A stretch of DNA of 10,728 nt. Source: CAYWWY01 sp964580185. Its GTDB lineage: Bacteria; Thermotogota; Thermotogae; MWEM01. The notes beneath the pieces were generated by a model, which searched no databases, was not told where the DNA came from, and saw only the letters and a list, made by a program, of their open reading frames with translations. Numbering within the stretch: position 1 is the stretch's first letter; every line of letters begins with the position of its first letter. The stretch spans positions 1 to 10,728 of the forward strand of contig CAZOJQ010000054.1 of NCBI GenBank assembly GCA_964580185.1. The letters run 5' to 3'. A program made the position numbers and the translations under genes. This document shows positions 1-7,730 of the stretch, piece by piece.

Positions 1-3
1 AGG

Positions 4-1011
4 ATGAAGGCAGCCATATACCGCGGAATTGGGCAGATCGCCATTGAAGAAACCGATACCCCAAAGATGGGTGAATCGGAAGCTTTGGTGAAAGTGGGAA
101 TGGTCGGTGTGTGTGGAACCGATGTAAAGACCTTTCTTAAAGGTCATCATATGTTTCAACCGCCTTGTATTTTGGGCCATGAACTCACCGGACGGATTGT
201 CGAAAAGGGAACGGAGATCCAAGAAGAGTTTGGGGAAGACAGTTATGTCTTTGCGCCGTATATCGAATGTGGGAAATGCAGCCGATGCAAAAAAGGGGTC
301 CCCGAACTGTGTAAAAACAAACCCTGGATCGAAGGGGCTTTCGCAGAATATGTAACCGTTCCGCGAGAAATCCTTCTTCGAGGAGCATTGAAGATTCCCA
401 AGGGAATCGAGGAAAAAGTCATGACGCTCACGGAACCGTTGGCCTGCGCGATCCACGGGATCAAAAAAGCTAGGATCCATCCTCAGGACAAAGTCCTTGT
501 TGTAGGGTGCGGACCCATGGGCTTGCTCATCGGGATTGCCTTAAAAAACTCGGGCGTTTCCTGTTGGGTTTCCGATATCGATGAAAAAAGGCTTGTCATG
601 GCAAACCGATGCGGCCTGGAAACCCTAAACTTTGATGAACAAGGGTTTTCCGCCTTTATGCAACAGAAAAACAGCTATGATTCCATCATCCTGGCCAACG
701 CATTGAGCCATTTGGTTCCTCAGCTCATCCCCCTGGTTTCTCCTGGGGGCACATTTCAGCTCTTTGGTGGAATGCCCAAAGAGACCAAAATCGAGATCGA
801 CCCCTACGACATCCATTACCGAGAAGTTGACCTTGTCGGTTCGTTTGGTTTTTCCGAGAAAGAGTTCAAACTAGCCTTTCAAATGATTGTTCAAGATCCC
901 GGCCCCTTCTCGGAATTGATCACGGAAGTCTATGATTTCCAAAACATTCGCGGCGCATTGGACGCAGCGACAAAAAAGGAAAATATCAAAGTTGTCGTGA
1001 AGATGACATAG
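4..1011 (+). CDS. Zinc-dependent medium-chain alcohol/polyol dehydrogenase
   Basis: This 335-residue protein is a cytoplasmic zinc-dependent medium-chain dehydrogenase of the sorbitol/threonine dehydrogenase type. Seen: catalytic zinc ligand candidates Cys37 (GVCGTD), His59 and Glu60 (LGHE); a structural zinc lobe with four cysteines at 89, 92, 95 and 103 in C-x2-C-x2-C-x7-C spacing; a Rossmann nucleotide loop GCGPMG at 168-173; and acidic Asp191/Asp193 at the end of the second strand, which favours NAD over NADP. Length is normal for the family. The ATG follows AGG at bases 1-3, which may be the tail of a ribosome site cut by the window edge. It probably oxidises a secondary hydroxyl of a polyol or sugar acid brought in by the downstream transporter and would make a keto product for the downstream kinase. 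The exact substrate cannot be read from sequence. The gene may not be the first of its operon. Confidence 0.9.
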   Translation: MKAAIYRGIGQIAIEETDTPKMGESEALVKVGMVGVCGTDVKTFLKGHHMFQPPCILGHELTGRIVEKGTEIQEEFGEDSYVFAPYIECGKCSRCKKGVPELCKNKPWIEGAFAEYVTVPREILLRGALKIPKGIEEKVMTLTEPLACAIHGIKKARIHPQDKVLVVGCGPMGLLIGIALKNSGVSCWVSDIDEKRLVMANRCGLETLNFDEQGFSAFMQQKNSYDSIILANALSHLVPQLIPLVSPGGTFQLFGGMPKETKIEIDPYDIHYREVDLVGSFGFSEKEFKLAFQMIVQDPGPFSELITEVYDFQNIRGALDAATKKENIKVVVKMT

Positions 1012-1026
1012 AGAGGAGCAAAATGG

Positions 1027-2277
1027 ATGAAAAAACGACTTGCGCTCTTTCTTATTTTGGGATTAACCCCCTTGTTGTTCGGAGTCACTCTTGATTTTTT
1101 CTGTCTTGCTTGGCAACCGGCCGCTGTCGACGCGATCTATGATCTGGTCGACGAGTGGAATCTCCAAAACCCCGATATCCAAGTAAACATCATATGGGGC
1201 ACGTGGGAAACTTCGGATCAATACCTCTTGACGAGTTTCCAGGGCGGAAGCGCGCCCGACGTCTTTCATTCCGATGCGGAAAAATTTCGTGAATTCGGAA
1301 TGATGGGGTACGCAGCCCCACTTAACGCATTCGTTACCCAAGAGATTCTCGATGATATTCCTGCGTCGATTATCGATGATTGTTATGATTTTTCCGGCAA
1401 TCTCTATGGGATTCCCTGGTGTCAGGAAGTCCAAGTCATTTTCTATAACAAAGACGTTTTCGCCGAACAAGGGATCGTCCTTCCTGAGGATCGAATGATC
1501 ACATGGGATCAGTTGGTCGAATATGCGAAAAAGACAACGAAGATCGAGGGAGGGCGCGTTACAAGATGGGGAATTCTGGCCCCCCTGATGGAGCGGTTCC
1601 ATTGGACCTTGATCGCGCAAAACGATGGACATGTTCTGAAGATGGACGATCGGGGAAAGTGGACGGTCGATTTCAACGAAGGGGCCAAAAAAGCGATCGA
1701 GTTCTATCTTTCCTTGATTACCGACCACAAAGTAATGCCGAAAGACGTGGTCAGCATCGACTACACATCCTTGATGCAAGGATTCATCAATGGAAGCTAT
1801 ACCATGGTCACATTCGGGTGTTGGAACCGGCGGTTTCTGATCGACAGCGGACGCGTCAATTGGGGCATGTTCCTGGTCAAAAACGACGGAAATCGGATCA
1901 ACGCATCCGATCCGCAAGCATTCGGAATATCGACTGCTTCCAAACACAAAGAAGAGGCCTTCAAGTTTATCGAGTTTATGACCAATACGGAAAACTCCGC
2001 GGAGATCAGCTATCAGGATTATCTCTTCCCGGTTCGATACTCTTCCCTTGAGGATCCACGGTTCAGCGCCAGTCTGCATGAATGGGATACGGCGCGCGGG
2101 TGGCTCCCGTACGCAGATAACGTAAAACCAGGGATGCCTGGGTTCTATTCTTTTGAATGGAGAGTCTTTGTTCCCAATCTCGAAAAGGTAATTCTCGGAA
2201 GCATCAGCCTAGACAGGGCCATTCAAGACACAATCGACGAAGGCAATCGTATGCTTCGAAGGTTGGGTCTCCAGTAA
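1027..2277 (+). CDS. ABC transporter extracellular sugar-binding protein
   Basis: This 416-residue protein is a family 1 extracellular solute-binding protein, the periplasmic receptor that hands a carbohydrate to the two permeases that follow. Residues 1-19 form a signal peptide: a KKR start, a hydrophobic core and a likely cut after LLFG. There is no lipobox cysteine near the cut (the first Cys is at about 26, inside the mature first strand), so the protein looks soluble and periplasmic rather than a lipoprotein. Family-like segments include the N-terminal WQPAAVDAI strand-helix, GGSAPDVFH near residue 75-83, YGIPWCQEVQ after residue 120 and a C-terminal helix-rich lobe. The start at 1027 is preferred over an out-of-frame ATG at 1023 because the long frame begins there and AGAGGAG (1012-1018) lies 8 bases upstream. 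The ligand is unknown; a mono- or oligosaccharide or polyol is likely from the family. Confidence 0.92.
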   Translation: MKKRLALFLILGLTPLLFGVTLDFFCLAWQPAAVDAIYDLVDEWNLQNPDIQVNIIWGTWETSDQYLLTSFQGGSAPDVFHSDAEKFREFGMMGYAAPLNAFVTQEILDDIPASIIDDCYDFSGNLYGIPWCQEVQVIFYNKDVFAEQGIVLPEDRMITWDQLVEYAKKTTKIEGGRVTRWGILAPLMERFHWTLIAQNDGHVLKMDDRGKWTVDFNEGAKKAIEFYLSLITDHKVMPKDVVSIDYTSLMQGFINGSYTMVTFGCWNRRFLIDSGRVNWGMFLVKNDGNRINASDPQAFGISTASKHKEEAFKFIEFMTNTENSAEISYQDYLFPVRYSSLEDPRFSASLHEWDTARGWLPYADNVKPGMPGFYSFEWRVFVPNLEKVILGSISLDRAIQDTIDEGNRMLRRLGLQ

Positions 2278-2338
2278 TCGGTTCCGCTACCCATCATTCT
2301 ATCGGGGTGTGATTCCAATCAAAGCACGAGGAGATACA

Positions 2339-3187
2339 TTGCGGGCAATCCCCTATCTGTTGCCCATTTTAGTTGCCATCGCTTTTGTGAGTGTGTACCC
2401 ATTTGTAAATGGGATTATTAAAAGTTTTTATACCGACCAGGTCTTCGGCGCTGGCACCTATTTTTCCGGATGGGAGAATTTCCAGGAAGTCTTCGCGGAC
2501 AATCTGTTTTGGGTCGGACTCAAGAACAATCTAATCTGGTCTTTCTCCTGCGTAGGGCTGGAACTGGTTATTGGGATGCTGATCGCTCTGGTTCTCAACT
2601 TGCCTTATATCAAATTCCGAAGCATCCACAGAGCCCTCATCCTCTTACCGTGGGCCACCACTCCAGTCGTCGCCGCGTTGATCTGGCGGTATATCTTCGG
2701 AGTGATGGGGCCTTTGAACGAGATGCTTCGGGCGGTTGGAATGGCTAATCCTCCGGGCTGGCTCATCACTCCGGGGTATTCTTTGGCGGCGTGCATCGTT
2801 GCGAATATATGGATCGGGCTTCCCTTTGTCGTGGTCATCATCCTCGCGGGCCTTCAGTCGCTTCCAACCGAAGCATACGAAGCGGCGGCCATTGATGGAG
2901 CGGGGCCGATCCGACGCTTCTTCTTCCTGACCATTCCATTGATGAAAAGCCTGCTTCTGATTCTTATGACCTTGACAACGATTTGGACCTTCAACATGTT
3001 TGATATCGTCTTTTCCATGACCAATGGAGGGCCGGGCAATTCCTCGCTTCTCCTTTCGTTGTATGCCTATCAGAACGCATTTGCCTACTTCCAGCAGGGG
3101 TACGCGTCGGCAATTGGCGTGATATGTCTGGCAATCCTTTTGATTCCCGTTGCCTTTTACATCAAGGAGGTGCGCAGTGAGAACTAG
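2339..3187 (+). CDS. ABC sugar transporter permease, MalF type
   Basis: This is the first of two inner-membrane permeases of the importer, with about six hydrophobic helices. Taking TTG at 2339 as start gives 282 residues. That start is preferred because CGAGGAG (2327-2333) sits 5 bases before it and the protein then opens with RAIPYLLPILVAIAF, as family members do. An in-frame GTG at 2309 would add ten residues but has no good ribosome site. The cytoplasmic EAA loop, which contacts the ATPase, is at about residues 181-190 (EAAAIDGAGP), and the MalF-type TNGGP motif is at about 228-232. Its end overlaps the next permease by 11 bases. No ATPase gene lies nearby, so the energy subunit must be encoded elsewhere. 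Confidence 0.92.
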   Translation: MRAIPYLLPILVAIAFVSVYPFVNGIIKSFYTDQVFGAGTYFSGWENFQEVFADNLFWVGLKNNLIWSFSCVGLELVIGMLIALVLNLPYIKFRSIHRALILLPWATTPVVAALIWRYIFGVMGPLNEMLRAVGMANPPGWLITPGYSLAACIVANIWIGLPFVVVIILAGLQSLPTEAYEAAAIDGAGPIRRFFFLTIPLMKSLLLILMTLTTIWTFNMFDIVFSMTNGGPGNSSLLLSLYAYQNAFAYFQQGYASAIGVICLAILLIPVAFYIKEVRSEN

Positions 3188-4004
3188 AAAAAGCGTGGTC
3201 ATCCTCATGAATATTGTCGCTGCCCTCCTTGTCGTGTTGATCTTGTCGCCGTTGGCAATGCTTGTCCTGAACTCGTTCAGAGAAACGTCGGCAATCTATG
3301 AGAACCCTCTGGGCATCGCAGAAAAACCGTACTTTGGCAACTACACCCGGATCCTTCAAAACACGACATTCGGAAGGAATTTTGCCAATAGCCTTTTGGT
3401 CACTGTCGTAACCGTTTCCTTGTGCATCGTGGTCACAACTCTCGCGGGCTACGCGATGTCTCGGTTCAATTTCAAAGGGAAGAATGCTCTGATTCTATGG
3501 TTGTTGGCTTCGCAGGCTTTTCCGGGCATTCTGATGATCGTTGGGATCTTCTCTTTGCTCACCCGCTATTCCCTTCAAAACAACCCTCTGGGGTTGATCA
3601 TTCTGTACACCACATTCACGATTCCCTTTTGCAGTTGGTTGTTGAAGGGATATTTCGATGCCATTCCCAGAGAGCTGGAAGAAGCGGGAATGATCGATGG
3701 ATGCACCCGATTCAAAGCGATGAGAATCATTATCGTGCCCATGGCGGTTCCTGGGATCATCGCAGTGGGAACCTTTGCCTTCCTCCTGTCTTGGAACGAG
3801 TTTTTCTTTGCGCTGGTGGTTATGAGAGACAACGTTAACTATACCCTACCCGTATTTTTGTCCCGGTTTCTGGGCACCGGAGGGGCAGTGGAGTGGGGCC
3901 CATTGTCTGCGGGCGCTTTGCTTACCGCCTTGCCGCCGATCATCATTTTCCTTTTCTCGCAAAAATACCTCATTGGCGGGTTAACCAAAGGCGCGCTAAA
4001 GTGA
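3177..4004 (+). CDS. ABC sugar transporter permease, MalG type
   Basis: This is the second inner-membrane permease, 275 residues with about six helices. The GTG start at 3177 follows AAGGAGG (3164-3170) at 6 bases and overlaps the previous gene's stop, so the two permeases are translationally coupled and probably made in equal amounts. A longer in-frame reading from 3150 is unlikely because it would place the start before that ribosome site. The EAA loop is at about 169-175 (EAGMIDG), followed by the usual proline-rich helix (IIIVPMAVPG). FLLSWNEFF at about 202-210 and the C-terminal GGLTKGALK are typical of MalG-like proteins. It pairs with the MalF-type permease to form the channel. Confidence 0.93.
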   Translation: MRTRKSVVILMNIVAALLVVLILSPLAMLVLNSFRETSAIYENPLGIAEKPYFGNYTRILQNTTFGRNFANSLLVTVVTVSLCIVVTTLAGYAMSRFNFKGKNALILWLLASQAFPGILMIVGIFSLLTRYSLQNNPLGLIILYTTFTIPFCSWLLKGYFDAIPRELEEAGMIDGCTRFKAMRIIIVPMAVPGIIAVGTFAFLLSWNEFFFALVVMRDNVNYTLPVFLSRFLGTGGAVEWGPLSAGALLTALPPIIIFLFSQKYLIGGLTKGALK

Positions 4005-4849
4005 AAGTGGCGGTCATCGGCGCAGCTTCAATCGATCAATACATCCTGCTCGATGCCTTTCCCGAAGACGATTCGATGGTCTTTGCCAAAGACCATCACA
4101 CCTATATCGGGGGAAGTGGAGCGAACATCGCCCTGAATCTTTCCGAGGAAAGCCAGGTTGATTTTTACTTTGGAACCGGAACTGATTCGAATGCAAATCG
4201 CATCGTTGAGCAACTGGGCGAGAGCAAATTGAAGCTGTTCTATCGCACAGAAGAGGGGCCCGGAGCCTATACCCTTGTCCTGATCAATCGCGAGGGACAA
4301 AGACGGATCGTATCTCTGGGGGGCAAAGCCCTGTTCGAAGGAACCGTCGAAGAGAAGGACTATAAAGCGGTTTGTATTGCAGAAAGCTTCGAATCGGTTG
4401 CCCAGGAAACCTTTCACCGATTCCCTTCGGCGCTGAAGGTGTATGTCCCCGGAGGTTGCGGGTTTTATTTCGGAAGAGAAAATGTGGTACAGGTCTCCAA
4501 TCAAGCGGATTTTGTGATCTTTTCCCGGTCTGAGTCCCAAATGCTGGGAGCCGATATCGATCGGATTCGATCCAAAGTGATCATCACCCAAGGCTCGGAA
4601 GATACCTTATTCCGAGACGATAAGGGGAAGGCCTTTTCATTTTCGGTGTCGCCGATCTCAGGGCGTGTGCTTGATACAACAGGGGCCGGAGACGCATTCT
4701 GTTCCGGATTCGTCCGAATGTATGCGACAACAGGGAATATTTCTCAAAGCGTGTATCATGGTCACTTGATCGCCTCCCAAGTGATTGCTCGGCTCGGCCC
4801 CAATCTTTTTTTCCAAAGGAGGGAGAGAGATGAAAAGTTTGATCGCTGA
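4001..4849 (+). CDS. PfkB-family carbohydrate kinase
   Basis: This 282-residue cytoplasmic kinase of the ribokinase/PfkB fold transfers phosphate from ATP to a sugar or nucleoside hydroxyl. Seen: the first PfkB signature GGSGANIAL at residues 37-45 near the substrate pocket, and the second signature DTTGAGDAF with the catalytic Asp at about 231. The GTG start at 4001 overlaps the MalG-type stop in a GTGA, giving tight coupling; the protein then begins VKVAVIGAAS, the usual first beta strand with its following Asp12. A longer open frame from 3893 is not supported. Overall similarity suggests a kinase of ribose, fructose, 2-keto-3-deoxy-sugar or nucleoside type, but the residues visible do not decide which. 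Its end overlaps the regulator gene by 20 bases. Confidence 0.92.
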   Translation: MKVAVIGAASIDQYILLDAFPEDDSMVFAKDHHTYIGGSGANIALNLSEESQVDFYFGTGTDSNANRIVEQLGESKLKLFYRTEEGPGAYTLVLINREGQRRIVSLGGKALFEGTVEEKDYKAVCIAESFESVAQETFHRFPSALKVYVPGGCGFYFGRENVVQVSNQADFVIFSRSESQMLGADIDRIRSKVIITQGSEDTLFRDDKGKAFSFSVSPISGRVLDTTGAGDAFCSGFVRMYATTGNISQSVYHGHLIASQVIARLGPNLFFQRRERDEKFDR

Positions 4850-5777
4850 CAGAGACGCAATGGTACGCGTCTGCCAGCTCTATTACTTTGAGGAGAAAAC
4901 GCAAAACGATATTGCGAAAATCCTGGGAATTTCTCGTCCTCAAGTCAGCCGACTCCTTTCGCGCGCAAAAGAAGAAGGGATTCTCAAGATCGAAATCGAC
5001 CCCGGCACGATGGTTCATTCGGAAGAAATCGCGGATGCGCTGAAACAGAAATGCCACCTGAACCACGTTGTTGTATCGGATGTGGATCCAAACGGTGATG
5101 TCATCCGATCATTGGGATTTTCCGCGGCCCGGTTTCTGTCTGGGTATCTCAAAGACAATCAATTGATTGGCATTTCCTGGGGGAGAACGCTGTTCGAAAC
5201 GGTTGAGAGAATCGTGTTCAATGGAGAGCTTCCGAATACAGCCTTTGTGCCCCTGATCGGCGGAGTGGGACAGATTCGGCATGAGTATCAGATGAATTCC
5301 ATCGTCGAAAAGATCGCAAACGCCTTCCGCAGCAAGCGATACTATCTCTATGCCCCGGCGCATATGAAAAACGCAAAAACCTTGCAGATGATGCTTGAGG
5401 ACGATGCGATCAGCTTGGTGGTAGAGATGTGGAAGAAGCTGGACCTGGCGATTGTAGGGATTGGAGAACCCATCTCGCTTTCCAACACCTTTCGCGATAT
5501 CTATGATCCCGACTTTTTTTCCTTTCTCCTCAAACAGACTGCAATCGGGGATATAGCTGCGCGATTCTTCACTCAAGACGGAGCGCCTTGCGCTTCCGCC
5601 GACGAAAGCATTCTTGGGATCTCTCTGTCTCAACTGAAACAGGTTCCCGAGGTGATCGGAATCGCGGGGGGAAAAGAAAAAGTCGACGCGATCTATACCG
5701 CAATTAGAACCGGGTACATCAACTCGTTGGTAACCGACAAGCAAACGGCCATCCGCATTTTGGAACGGGAATGCTAG
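4830..5777 (+). CDS. SorC-family sugar-responsive transcriptional regulator
   Basis: This 315-residue protein is a SorC/DeoR-type regulator that binds DNA and senses a phosphorylated sugar. An N-terminal helix-turn-helix covers about residues 24-45 (TQNDIAKILGISRPQVSRLL). The rest is the SorC sugar-binding domain, with the family landmarks GISWGRTL, FVPLIGGVGQ, GDIAARFF and a C-terminal VIGIAGGKEKVDAIYTAI. ATG at 4830 is chosen because AAAGGAGGG (4815-4823) lies 6 bases upstream; an in-frame ATG at 4785 lies well inside the kinase gene. It most likely controls this operon from a site upstream of the window, with a phosphorylated product of the neighbouring kinase as a plausible effector. No operator is visible inside the window. 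Confidence 0.93.
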   Translation: MKSLIADRDAMVRVCQLYYFEEKTQNDIAKILGISRPQVSRLLSRAKEEGILKIEIDPGTMVHSEEIADALKQKCHLNHVVVSDVDPNGDVIRSLGFSAARFLSGYLKDNQLIGISWGRTLFETVERIVFNGELPNTAFVPLIGGVGQIRHEYQMNSIVEKIANAFRSKRYYLYAPAHMKNAKTLQMMLEDDAISLVVEMWKKLDLAIVGIGEPISLSNTFRDIYDPDFFSFLLKQTAIGDIAARFFTQDGAPCASADESILGISLSQLKQVPEVIGIAGGKEKVDAIYTAIRTGYINSLVTDKQTAIRILEREC

Positions 5778-5778
5778 C

Positions 5779-6750
5779 GTGAAAATCGGGATCGTAGTCA
5801 ACCCCAATTCCGGCAATCGAGAATCTTTTCGGCGGTTTCTCCCTTCCTTGGCCCCGGCTTTGAACGGGAAACGCCTCTACTGCACCGCTTCCACTCAGAT
5901 CTATGTGCGCGATCATCTCCAGCCCCAGGTCATCGGTTCAAAAGAGGTGACCAAGGACTATCGGGACACCGAACGCGCGGGGAAAGATCTGGTTGAAATG
6001 GATCTGATCCTTTCCTTCGGAGGAGATGGAACCGTCGCAGATCTGATCTATGGGATGCGGTCAACCGGAAAACAAGTCCCAATTGCGAATGTGGCTTTAG
6101 GAACAGCCAATTGCGGTCCTTTCACCGTGTTCCGATCCGTTGAGGATGTGGTCCGATTCAATTTCGACCAGATTACCCAGCAATGGACGCGAGGGCTCGA
6201 TGTGTTTGAAGAGGGCTCCTATCGGGGCACAGCTTTCAACGATGTAGTCATTTCGGACACCCTGGTATCCACGGTGGACCATGAAATCAAGACCGTCGAC
6301 GCCGCCCGCTTCTTCTATCAGTCTGAGAGAATCGTCAAAGAACCCGGCCGGATCGATACCCAGACCAGCTTTTTGGCTGTCAATGGGCGCGCATTCCGAT
6401 CGGAAGGAAAGATATCGCAGATCATCCTATCCCCCTTTTCTCAAAAGGAGGAGCAATTCTACGCATTTCGGGCCGTGAATGGTCTCTTTTGCAAAATCCC
6501 GTATTGCGATTGTCATTCGGGAATGATCCTCTCCTCCCGGCCCATCATCTGCATCGACGATCATTCCGAAAGCGCGTGGGCCGATCTGAGACAAGTGATT
6601 TTCCTTGACCAAGATGTCATTCAGGCATCGAACTTCAACGCGTTCTGCATCCTCGACGGGAATCCGAGAATTGACTTGAACCGCTCGAAAGAAATCCAGA
6701 TCCAGGCCAATGAATTCGCTGGATTGCGCGTGAAGGAGATTGATCCATGA
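5779..6750 (+). CDS. NAD-kinase-like protein (ATP-NAD kinase fold, GGDGT motif)
   Basis: This 323-residue protein belongs to the NAD kinase/diacylglycerol kinase superfamily and looks closest to the ATP-NAD kinase-like group (COG3199 type). Seen: N-terminal strand KIGIVVNPNSG; a segment DTERAGKDLVEMDLILSF leading into the nucleotide motif GGDGT at 81-85; AFNDVVISD at about 152-160, matching the NAD kinase asparagine-acid motif region; and a C-terminal ILDGNPRIDL strand pair (291-300) like the end of NAD kinases. It starts at GTG 5779, one base after the regulator's stop. It may phosphorylate NAD or another nucleotide or polyol, but the true substrate is not clear. Its place directly before an ADP-ribosylglycohydrolase-like gene hints at an adenine dinucleotide or nucleoside link. 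No membrane or lipid-kinase feature is apparent. Confidence 0.75.
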   Translation: MKIGIVVNPNSGNRESFRRFLPSLAPALNGKRLYCTASTQIYVRDHLQPQVIGSKEVTKDYRDTERAGKDLVEMDLILSFGGDGTVADLIYGMRSTGKQVPIANVALGTANCGPFTVFRSVEDVVRFNFDQITQQWTRGLDVFEEGSYRGTAFNDVVISDTLVSTVDHEIKTVDAARFFYQSERIVKEPGRIDTQTSFLAVNGRAFRSEGKISQIILSPFSQKEEQFYAFRAVNGLFCKIPYCDCHSGMILSSRPIICIDDHSESAWADLRQVIFLDQDVIQASNFNAFCILDGNPRIDLNRSKEIQIQANEFAGLRVKEIDP

Positions 6751-7730
6751 CAAACCGGTATCAGCAGGTTCTTGAAGCTTTTGCAGTGGGAGATGCCATG
6801 GGAATGGTTACGGAATTTATGACCTACCGGCAAATCCACGATTCGTTCGGACTCGTTGAGGATCTGTTGGCCCCTGTCCGCTCGTTGATCCACCCCTCCT
6901 TGAAACGAGGGCAAATTACCGATGACACCGAACAGGTTCTTTACCTGATTCGGGCGTATGCAGCCGACGGGGATTTCTCGCGCGAAACGGTAAAAAGGGC
7001 GCTTGTTCGTTGGTTCGATGAGTGCGATCCGATCGGGAAAGGATACATCGGACCCAGTTCGCAAAAAGCGATCGAACGCTTCAAACAGGGCGAAGAATCG
7101 GAATGTGACGGGACAACCAGCGGTGGTCCCATGAGGGTTCTTGCTCCGGTTCTCTGCACTCTCAATGCCGAATCCCCTACCCTAATCCAAGCAATCCTCG
7201 ACTGCGTCACCCCAACGCATGACACGAACCTGGCCATTGAATCCTCGCTCGCTTTGGGATTTGCGTACAAAGCCGCTTTCCAAGGAGCAACACCCGAAGA
7301 AATGATCGACGCCGCAATCGATGGGGCAAAGATCGGAGCAGACCGTGCGCAAAACGAGTTTGTGGGTCCATCCATCGCGCATCGGCTGAAACTCATCAAG
7401 GGGCTTTCCCATAAGACAACCCCAAAAGAGCGCTTGGATTGGATTTATGGCGTGTTTGGAACCACCATGGAAGCGGTCGATGTAACGGGAGCGGCGATTG
7501 CCATCAGCGCTTTCTGCCAGAAAGACGTATGGTTGGCCATCTGTATGGGCGCGTCGATTGGCGGAGACACCGATACCATTGCCGCGATCGCCGGGGCACT
7601 CTGCTCTCTCCAGGCAACCAAGAACAACATTCCCCAATCCATCATCGAACCGGTCACAACGGTCAATCAACTCAATTTGGCCCATGAAGCCAGCCTGATC
7701 GAAAGTATCGAAAAGGGTCACCATGGTTAG
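6747..7730 (+). CDS. ADP-ribosylglycohydrolase family protein (DraG/YegU-like)
   Basis: This 327-residue all-helical protein belongs to the ADP-ribosylglycohydrolase family, whose members hydrolyse N- or O-glycosidic bonds of ADP-ribose on proteins or small molecules through two magnesium ions. Metal-binding motifs look intact: GDAMG at 15-19, TDDTEQ at 58-63, TPTHDT in the middle (near 152-157), and GGDTDT at 272-277. ATG at 6747 overlaps the previous stop in ATGA; GAAGGAG is at 6732-6738. In E. coli the uncharacterised YegU of this family is encoded with an MFS nucleoside-type carrier (YegT) and a PfkB kinase (YegV); all three types occur here. A role in cleaving a glycosidic or nucleoside-like substrate of this pathway is more likely than control of nitrogenase (the classic DraG role), since no nitrogen-fixation gene is present. 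The substrate is inferred, not shown. Confidence 0.9.
   Translation: MTNRYQQVLEAFAVGDAMGMVTEFMTYRQIHDSFGLVEDLLAPVRSLIHPSLKRGQITDDTEQVLYLIRAYAADGDFSRETVKRALVRWFDECDPIGKGYIGPSSQKAIERFKQGEESECDGTTSGGPMRVLAPVLCTLNAESPTLIQAILDCVTPTHDTNLAIESSLALGFAYKAAFQGATPEEMIDAAIDGAKIGADRAQNEFVGPSIAHRLKLIKGLSHKTTPKERLDWIYGVFGTTMEAVDVTGAAIAISAFCQKDVWLAICMGASIGGDTDTIAAIAGALCSLQATKNNIPQSIIEPVTTVNQLNLAHEASLIESIEKGHHG

Noticed and set aside
1063..2079. A 338-codon open frame on the minus strand under the solute-binding protein gene
   Set aside because: It is complementary to a clearly recognised gene, has no family-like motifs and no ribosome binding site, and mirrors the codon bias of the + strand gene.
2645..3208. 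A 187-codon minus-strand open frame under the permease genes
   Set aside because: Its product is charged and low in recognisable motifs, and it lies wholly opposite the conserved permease; it is a shadow frame.
5109..5816. A 235-codon minus-strand open frame under the SorC-type regulator
   Set aside because: No motif or ribosome site supports it, and the + strand frame carries the full set of SorC landmarks.
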